NCBI GenBank assembly: GCA_003586115.2
Contig: QVOM02000126.1
Coordinates: forward strand, 56,588,943 to 56,652,942
Length of the DNA: 64,000 bases
Origin: Salvator merianae
Taxonomy: Eukaryota > Chordata > Lepidosauria > Squamata > Teiidae
Direction: 5' to 3'
Positions within the stretch are counted from its first letter, which is position 1, and each line of letters opens with the position of its first letter. The notes under the pieces were generated by a model, which had not been told where the DNA came from, did not search any database, and saw nothing but the letters and a program-made list of their open reading frames with translations. Of this stretch, positions 56,908-64,000 are shown one piece after another. A program made the translations under genes and the position numbers.

Positions 56908-57820
56908 CTAGTTTAAAAGCTGCTCTGCGACCTTTTTAAGATTAAGCGCCAGCAGTCTGGTTCCATTTTGGTTCAAGTGCAACCCGTCCCTTTTGTACAG
57001 GTTTGGCTTGTCCCAAAATGTTTCCCAGTTCCTGACAAATCTAAACCCTTCCTCTCGACACCACTGCCTCATCCACGCATTGAGGCTCCTGAGCTCTGCC
57101 TGTCTAGCTGGCCCTGCGCGTAGAACAGGTAGCATTTCTGAGAATGCAACCTTAGAGGTCCTGGATTTCAATCTTCTACCTAATAACCTAAATTTGGCTT
57201 CCAGGATCCCCCGCTTAGCCTTCCCAACATCATTGGTACCAACATGTACTATGACCACTGGCTCCTCCCCAGCACTGTCTACCAATCTATCTAGATGCCG
57301 TGTGATGTCCGCAACCTTTGCACCCAGCAGGCAAGTCACCATGCGGTCTACACGCCCATCACAAACCCATCTCCCTATATTTCTAATAATCGAATCACCC
57401 ACTACAAGAAGCCCCCCTCCCACCATCCATGGAGGAGTATCCTCAGTGCAAAAGGATATAGGCACATCCTCTAAGGAAGGGGTCCCGACTACGGGAGCCT
57501 GTCCCTCTTCCTCAGCCTGATGTCCTCCCCACCTGAGACCTCCACTCTCCAAGGCAGCTAAAGGGCTGCACACCGTGGAGTGGGATGCTCCTACTGCATC
57601 CCTGGCGGCCTCATTCTCATGCCTATCACTCTCTCTCTCTCTGCTTCTCCAGGTCCTCTACCTTGGCTTCAAGGGAAGAAACCCTTTCCTTGAGAGCCAG
57701 GAGCTCATTACACCGAGCACACACCCATGACTTCTGCCCAGCAGGCAGATAATCATATATATGACACTCGATGCAATACACTGGAAAGCCCCCCTTCCCC
57801 TGCTGGCTATCTACCTTCAT
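56908..57820 (-). pseudogene. CR1 ORF1: zinc-finger-like motif, coiled coil, SGNH/GDSL esterase domain
   Basis: About 300 codons with one frameshift. The N-terminal part (57820-57626, starting MKVDSQQGKGG) has CIEC-X14-CARC, a possible zinc-binding motif, then a coiled coil LKERVSSLEAKVEDLEKQ. The frame is lost in a (CT)n run near 57627-57646. The next frame is open from upstream of 57573 to the stop at 56908. It carries an SGNH hydrolase fold: VVGDSIIRN (nucleophile Ser in GDS near 57393), HVGTND (block III) and DGLHLN (catalytic Asp and His). Esterase domains are known in CR1 ORF1 proteins. All catalytic residues remain. It belongs to the young CR1; a decayed copy of the same ORF lies at 53374-54205 on the + strand. 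Confidence 0.88.
57627..57646. repeat. (CT)n microsatellite within CR1 ORF1
   Basis: Alternating CT run. On the coding strand it is a GA run encoding R-E repeats, and it is where the ORF1 frame shifts. Confidence 0.8.
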
Positions 57821-59791
57821 TTCTCTTAAATTAGATTAAATTGCTTTATTTAAAAATAAATTATTTTCGTTTCAGTTACTATTTCAATTACCTTCCTTTT
57901 TTCATTGAATTATTTAAATTGTCACTTTAGGATAAGCTACTATTTGAATTACTTTACTTTATTAAATTAAACAAAAAAGTGGCTACTTATTTAAATTATT
58001 TAATTGTTTTAGCTTATTTTTACTTTTCCTAACAATTTAAGTTTTTTTAGTTGATACTTTTTGGAAACAAAAATCTAAAAAAGAAGGGCCGCTTCTTCCT
58101 GTTTTTCTCAGCTGAAGGGAGTGGCCAAGTATGCTAATCCCCTTCATTAGCTCCTCTAGGTCATCTCTAGGTCACCAACAATAGTAAGACTCTCTTCCCT
58201 CAGACCATGTGCTCAGGCTAATTTAGGGGAAAAAAATGCCCACCTCTAGCAGCTACCCCAGACACAGCTAGTGTCCAACATCCTCTGCAAAACCCCGAGT
58301 ATCCACTCCACAAACTTACCAGAGCCAAGTAGTTCTTCCTCCAAATTTCTTTTCCAAGTTCCTGGTCTCAGGAGAGCAGCCTTCCTCCACTTGAGAACAC
58401 ACTCAAAATCAAAGACAAGTCCTGCTTGTCTTAATAAACTAAATGCTAACAAATCACTGGGACTAGATGGCATTCATCTGAGAGTTCTTAAAAAATGAAA
58501 ATGTGAAATTGCTGATCTTTTAACAAAAATATATAACCTTTTCCTAAGATCAGGCTCTGTGCCTGAAAACTGGAGGGTAGCAAATTTAACACCAATCTTC
58601 AAAAAAAGGCCAAGGATGATCCAGGAAATTACAGACTAGTCAGCTTAACATCAGTTCCAAATAAAGTGATGGAAACCATCATTAAGGATAAAATTAGTAC
58701 TCATATAGAGGAATAAGCATTGTTGAAGGAAAATCAGCATGATGTCTGCAAATATAAATCATGTCTTACTAACTTGTTAGAATTCTTTGAGAATGTTCAC
58801 AACACATAGGTAAAGGTGATCCAGTTCATAATGTCTATCTGGGGTTTCAGAAGGCTTTTGACAAATTCCTTCACCAAAAGCTCTGGAATAAACCCATCAG
58901 CCACAGACTAAGAGGACAGGTCCTGTCCTGGATTGGTAATTGGATAAAGGATAAGAAACAGAGAGCAGGAATACATGGACAATTCTCAGAGTGGACGGAA
59001 GTAGAAAGTGGGTCCTGCAAGGTTCAGTGTTGGGATTAGTGCCTTTTAATTTATTCATAAATGATCTAGAAGTAGGGTTAAGCAGTGATCACAAAGTTTG
59101 CTGATGACACTAAATTATTCAGGGTACTAAAATCAAAAAGAGATTGTGAAGAGCTTCAGACAGATCGCTTGACATTGGGTGAGTGGGCAACCAAGTGGCA
59201 AATGTATTTCCATTTTAGCAAGTGCAAAGTGATGCACATTGAGGCAAAGAACCTCAATTACACCTCTATAACTGATGTGGGCTGAACTTTCTGTGGCAAA
59301 CCAGGAAAGGGATCTTGGAGTTCTGGTGGACAGCTCGATGAAGATGTCAATCTAGTGTGCAGCAGCAGTGAAAAAAGCAAATTCAATCTGGGGCTAATTA
59401 GGAAGGCTATAGAAAATAAGTCAGAAAGTGTCATAAATCTATGATGAGGCCACATTAAGAATGTTGTCACCACACTTTAGAAAAGATATAGTGGAACTTT
59501 AAAAAGTGCAGAAAAGGCCACCAGAATGATCAAGGGGCTGAAACAACTCTTTTTCAAAACTAAGCTACAACATCTAGGGCTTTTCAGCCTTGAAAGACAG
59601 CATTTAAGAGGTGATTTGATTGAAGTATATAAAACTTGCATGGTGGAAAAGGTGGATAGAGAAAAGATATTTTCTCTATTGCACAACACTTGAACCAAGG
59701 GGCATTCTATGAAGCTGATGGGCAGGAAAGTTAGGCCAAACAGGGGGAAATATTCACCCACAGTTTCATTGGTCTATGGAATTTACTACTT

Positions 59792-59972
59792 GGTGCTTTC
59801 TGCACTTGGCCTTATTGTGGATTATATCCCAGAATAGGGACCTGCTATGCACATGCTAGTGCAAACTATGAAAGGTCTTGCCCAGGGTCTACCACAGTCT
59901 GCACTAGCATGCAGATGGCTGGTCCCTATTCTGAGATATAATCTGGAATAAGTCCAAGTGCAGAAAGGGCCC
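59792..59972. mobile_element. Hairpin MITE inserted in the older CR1
   Basis: Arms of about 47 bases: CTTTCTGCACTTGGCCTTAT to CAGAATAGGGACC on the left, and GGTCCCTATTCTGAGATATA to CCAAGTGCAGAAAG on the right, nearly perfect reverse complements. A further inner pair, CATGCTAGTGCA and TGCACTAGCATG, extends the stem. CR1 sequence continues on both sides. No clear target duplication is visible. Confidence 0.85.
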
Positions 59973-60232
59973 TAGAAGAGATGGCGACAGTAAGCAGCCA
60001 GGATAAGTTTTCAAAAAGGTTTAGACAAATGCATGGAAGACATGTGTATCAATGGCTACTAGAACTGTTGCCTCCAGATTGGAAAAACAGGTAGGATTTC
60101 TCTAAGGAGTTGAGAGCAGGTGAGGGTTTTGCCTTTGTCTTCTGCTTGAGAATGCCCAGAAGCAATTAGTGGGCCACTGGACCAGATGGGCTGTGGTCTG
60201 ACCCAACAGGGCTCCTGTTATATCTTAAGAAT

Positions 60233-60959
60233 AACAGAACACTGAGCAACTCTCCTGTATTGTATTAGTCATTTTGTTTGTTAATCAAGTTATATTGTTT
60301 TCAGATGGCTGTGATACCTCAGAGGAAAAGGCTTGTTTAACAGAACTTATTTCCATTCTTCTTATCACACACTCACACACAAACACACACAATTTGGATG
60401 TCTCTAAAATAAATGAACTTGGTTAAGGATGTGATTAATTCTTCAGTATACTTGGGCTCTCGTTGAGTTCAGCCCTGTGCCCCTTGTCTGCAGGAAACAG
60501 TTCCTGGTTTGCTTTGAATGGCAACAATATACATTTCTGGTTTGATGTGATCTCTGTCTCTGTTCCTTAGCTGGACCCTTTTTCACCTCATGACCTTGTG
60601 ACACCCCTTTTTTGCATACCCACTACACATATCTAAGTGGAGGACACATGAAAACCAAGGTTCATAATTGGTTCATGTTCAGAAAAGAGATACTAGTCTG
60701 AACAGAGACATGGAACATGCACATATAAGCCATGTTTAAAGCAGTTTTGTATCTCATATGCTGATCCCTTTTCACATGCAGTGATAATGTGCTAAGAACA
60801 TGTGTTAAAGTTTTCAGCTTTTGTTTGCTTTACACATTAATAAGCAGCAGTTATTATTATCTGAACACAGACCCATCATTTCTCACATTTTTGCTCCTAA
60901 TAACAACACAATAAATTATTTTGTAGCCTTGATTTTTCACCTAAGAGAGCAGTAACATA
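60233..60959. other. Intergenic sequence, nothing recognised
   Basis: AT-rich with a short (CA)n-like stretch at 60366-60390. No coding or named repeat features. Confidence 0.5.
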
Positions 60960-61090
60960 ATGTCTCCCTCACTGGTTGTATTCAAGAGGAAGCTGGGACT
61001 ATTTTGATTTGGATGCTTGTATGAAGCTGGGGACTGAACTGAACACCTCAAATGGCCCTTTCCAGCACTATGATTCTTTCTGATCAGAAG
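60960..61090 (+). repeat. CR1-type LINE 3' end fragment (different subfamily)
   Basis: TCAAGAGGAAGCTGGGACTA, then CTCAAATGGCCCTTTCCAGC and ACTATGATTCTTTCTGAT, resembles the classical amniote CR1 3' end with its TATGATTCT-type terminus. This end differs from that of the CR1 nest upstream. Confidence 0.6.
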
Positions 61091-61341
61091 ACTAGAGGTT
61101 CATAAAAGAAACTCTGTAAAATTCATTTAACACATTCATTTAAAATAGCATGCTGTGAAGTACAAAATGATGAAATTATCACTACTGTCATTTTATGTTA
61201 ACCTATCCTCACCTTATTTTTTGAAATCATGTATGTGGTGGTTGTTAGACTCAAAGTTGTAGCTGGAAAGACGAAAAAAACATTTTTCTCTAAAGAGTTT
61301 AAACTTCTCCAGACTTTTAACTTTTCGCTGATTTATTTGTA

Positions 61342-61582
61342 CAGTGAACCCTCAGCATTTGAAAAAGATTCTGTTCCTGGATCTCCTTGCAAATGCTGAA
61401 ATCACAAATGCAGAGATCAGCTACAATACTCACCTAAAACCTTTTCAGAATTCCAGTCACTGAAAAAGACTCAAAAGACTTGCAAGACTTTTCTCAAGAG
61501 TAGCAAAGATTGGTCTCATTTCCCCATTCATGGATAATCAAAAGTCATGAATGGGGAAACCGCTGAAGTCTAGGGTCTGCTG
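61342..61582. mobile_element. Tigger/mariner-like non-autonomous element
   Basis: 241-bp segment with inverted ends CAGTGAACCCTCAGCATTTG and CGCTGAAGTCTAGGGTCTGC-TG, flanked by TA dinucleotides at 61340-61341 and 61583-61584, as expected for Tc1/mariner-type insertion. The interior also has foldback character (CATTCATGGATAATC with GTCATGAATGGGG). No coding capacity. Confidence 0.7.
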
Positions 61583-64000
61583 TATCCTCCATCAACTACA
61601 CAGCAAGTTTATGATTGTATGAACTCTACAGCAACTCAAACAGTGTCAGTTGCGGTGCCCAAACTTTTTCTTCCTAGGGTTAGATGGAAAAAAGAACAAT
61701 AAATGAAGGGTCTAAAAACTAGCATTTTATGCATGAAAATCATATCCCAGCCTCAGCTGAAGTGATTGGAAGCACACAGATAGCAACCCAATGTCTCATT
61801 CTTGTCCATCTGAACCACGTTCCAGAAAATGCAAAAGTAGGCTTTTAATCATTGTGCCATACAACTTCTGCTATTCTTTCACCCAAACAGAAAGAAATGA
61901 AAGTTAACCCATAATGTGACAGTTCCAATTGGCAGACTCCTCCTAGTGTGCAGACAAGTTCATTACAATGTAATCATTATTTAACGTTTCTCTTGCAAAT
62001 GCATCCAGTATTGTTAAAAATCAGGTCAAGATTAGTTTGAGTATAGCATGGTGAATGTGATTAAGTACATTAACGTTGTGGGCTGAATGGATGGTGCTGA
62101 TGGGGCCATAGAAATCCTCCCTGATTAAATTTTGAAAAAAACCCTAGTTTAAGTATACTACATAAAAACATATCACAATGTTCACAGCTGCAAGTAAGTG
62201 CTTATAAATTACTTGGAACTTTGGCCCAAAAATTTCTGTTGCCTGATGACAGCCATTGTCTCAATTTGCTCGCCAAGCTCCACCTCTCTCTATCCCTGTA
62301 TCTTTTCAAAAAACCAAAGGGCCTTGAGGACTAACTTTTCTCTCTCTTCTGCCAAGAAAACCAGCACCTACGGGGTTTTGAGGACAAAATCTCACCTGGA
62401 AACATGCTTTAATACAATTTCATTAAAGCTGGAAATTATACTATTATTTGAATGATGCTTTCAAAAATGTCCTTGGGCATTGCAATCATACTTGTGACCG
62501 GAAACATTTTCTCCACATGAATCAGTGGTAACAGATTTCCTGGTGGGCCACTGATACCCTATGGAATTGTCCTGCCTTCAGATGTTAGTACAGACACCGG
62601 CTAAATATAACACCAACAGCCAATATTCCAGAGTAGAACCCCTCCAGAATGATCATTTGTTGATTAGACAGCATGGGGGGACCGTGCTGACTGTGTGCTT
62701 TTTGGAGACATGCACTTCTGGCTATTTTGCCAGTGTGAAATACACAGAAGTGCATGATGCCACCACTGTACATGTGCAGCTGTCTTTCTCAGCCCACACA
62801 AGTGCATGGTGGCCAGGATTACAATGGCAGCTCTGTCTGCAAAGGTGATTATGCTATTTCGTGAAAACCCGTCTCCAGAGTCATGTCTCCTAAAACAGGG
62901 AATCATGCATTTTAGGGTGGATATAGCATAGCTATGGTGGGGTTGGCACAAATACGTGTAGCAATACTATCATAGTGGCACCAAAATAGCGCTATATTTC
63001 CCCTGTCTGGATGCAGCCTAAGACAAATTATGGGAAAATGCTGTTCTTATGCTCTACTAGTCAATTTTCCCTGAGCACTTAACTGGTTCCTATTGCAATA
63101 GATATCCTATTGGGTTTTCTCATCATATTGCTGAACAATTTTGATAATTTTAATGCTCATTTCATAGTACATAACTTAAAAGGCATCATATATGATGCCA
63201 TCCAATATCAGTACAATCACGAGATGTCAACAAAGTTCAGAAGTTATTCAGAGGTCAAATGTCATGTTCAGAGTTTGGTTTTCAGATGCAAAAATATGCC
63301 CATAAACTATGATTTGCCTTCTTTCTCTGACTTTGTGGATCTTCAGTGGAGGATCACAATTAGCCACTCACCTGTAACGTGGAGTAGTACTGTAAAAACC
63401 AGAGTTTTCTTTTCCTGATCTCAGACACAGGAGGAGGCATTACAGTGAAGATTCTTGCCAAAGAACCAAGCACATCAAACAATTTGATCATTTGCTGGAG
63501 TGCCTTGGTGTGCTTACCTTCAAAAAGGATGCTAGGAAATCTGTAGCCAATAGAGTTAAGCCAGCCTCCCAAATTTGAATTTTGACCACTCACATGGATT
63601 TTTCAAAACGTTTTAAGTAGATTTCATTCACCTGGTGTTGAGCAATTCGGAGAGTTGCCAGATGCATCAAAACATTGACATCTGGCAGACTGGTCTGAAG
63701 CTATGTTGGCCCCCTGGTGGTCTTGGATCCCAAAAGTTTTTATTCTTTCTTAAAAAGGCTGGGACTTTTTTTGCTTTACAATACAGACCATGTTGGGCAT
63801 GGTCTGCACCAGCACAGCACCAGACTGATTGCTCCGTAAACTACCAACAGCAAAGCCCTCCTGTCACCCAAACCACTGTGCTGACCTCTTTTGCAATGGA
63901 GCAACCCTTGGAGACTTTGTTTGGCACTGGCAGACAAGCTGGACATACAATACACACTTATTTTTCTCATCATGAACAAGTACAATAGTATCTTAGCCTG
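61583..64000. other. Intergenic sequence to window end
   Basis: No exon, RNA gene or transposon I can name. A small hairpin (GCACTTCTG paired with CAGAAGTGC) lies at about 62711-62755. Open frames up to 117 codons (63635-63988) do not resemble known proteins. Confidence 0.5.

Larger units (their letters stand above)
55128..58416 (-). mobile_element. Younger CR1 LINE inserted antisense into the older CR1 (3.29 kb)
   Basis: Minus-strand element with its 3' end at 55128 (ATAAGAACACAAGAGGAGCC in + orientation) and 5' end near 58416. It is flanked by a 5-bp duplication AAGTC at 55123-55127 and 58417-58421, and the older CR1 resumes exactly outside. The order in its own direction is 5' UTR, ORF1, then reverse transcriptase from inside the finger/palm region, C-terminal region and 3' UTR. 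The endonuclease and the start of the reverse transcriptase are missing. It has one frameshift in ORF1, one in-frame stop and one frameshift in ORF2, so it is far less decayed than its host copy. Confidence 0.9.
53165..60232 (+). mobile_element. Older CR1 LINE, split by a nested CR1 insertion
   Basis: Two + strand parts, about 53165-55127 and 58417-60232, form one CR1. The order is: AT-rich 5' UTR; decayed ORF1 from ATG at 53374 (ATGAAGGTAGATAGCC, shared with the young copy); esterase-region remnants to about 54205 (EEGFRFVRN, FWNKPNLYKS); endonuclease tail near 54255-54480 (FLDMLNDCSLEQMAVKPTTV); linker (NNKTFLKYIRSRNPTRKAVG near 54915). After the insertion come reverse-transcriptase pieces (KLNANKSLGLDGIHLRVLKK at 58436-58495; KFADDTKLF near 59090) and a 3' UTR ending near 60232. 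Many stops and indels mark it as old. It also lacks the start of ORF2. Confidence 0.88.

Noticed and set aside
62711..62755. Small hairpin as a microRNA precursor
   Set aside because: Only about nine paired bases at the base of the stem, then mismatches; too short for a pre-miRNA.
39331..64000. A neighbouring host gene such as SDC1, which lies downstream of PUM2 in mammals
   Set aside because: No signal peptide exon, ectodomain or conserved transmembrane/cytoplasmic syndecan motif was found in any frame. The long open frames here are retrotransposon proteins or chance.

Overview
This is vertebrate nuclear DNA: AT-rich, with long introns, GT-AG splice sites and a dense mixture of repeat types. 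The mix is CR1, L2-like and L1 LINEs, tRNA-derived SINEs, non-autonomous hAT elements with 8-bp target duplications, and a Tigger-like element. Together with a strongly conserved tetrapod gene, this points to a non-avian reptile, most likely a squamate such as a lizard or gecko. That placement is an inference from repeat content, not a proven identification.

Positions 1-39.3 kb hold the 3' part of one host gene on the + strand, PUM2 (Pumilio homolog 2). Eleven coding exons between 5672 and 36350 join in frame across ten introns (1905 nt with the stop, about 634 residues). They encode the Ser/Ala/Gln-rich C-terminal part of the regulatory region and the complete eight-repeat Pumilio RNA-binding domain. 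The base-reading triplets of all eight repeats are visible and fit recognition of 5'-UGUANAUA. The gene enters from the left, so the promoter, start codon and N-terminal exons lie outside the window. A long AT-rich 3' UTR follows the stop. It has several AATAAA signals and two perfect UGUAUAUA Pumilio sites of its own, which suggests auto- or cross-regulation. Visible splice options are a tandem NAGNAG acceptor, a tandem donor that adds or drops Val-Ile, and two phase-symmetric exons.

The introns are full of repeats. The 11-kb intron between exons 3 and 4 holds a 3-kb antisense L2-like LINE, a long-hairpin element and a hAT element with a perfect 8-bp duplication. The intron at 24.3-28.8 kb holds an L1 ORF2 relic cut into pieces by a SINE, a hAT element and an L2-like 3' end.

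Positions 39.3-64 kb look intergenic, and I can support no host gene there. They contain an L1-type relic with ORF1-like and 3'-end sequence but little or no ORF2 (47.2-48.8 kb), a 493-bp hAT element (46.2-46.7 kb) and a candidate 1.2-kb inverted-repeat element (51.6-52.8 kb). The most notable locus is a CR1 retrotransposon nest at 53.2-60.2 kb. There an older + strand CR1 was split by a younger 3.3-kb CR1 in the opposite direction. The younger copy keeps a nearly open ORF1 with a zinc-finger-like motif, a coiled coil and an SGNH (GDSL) esterase domain. Its ORF1 is joined by a large internal deletion directly to reverse-transcriptase sequence, with the endonuclease missing.

I found no clearly novel functional system. 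The best leads are the endonuclease-less CR1 derivatives, the element sets dated by their nesting, and the PUM2 splice and autoregulatory features.
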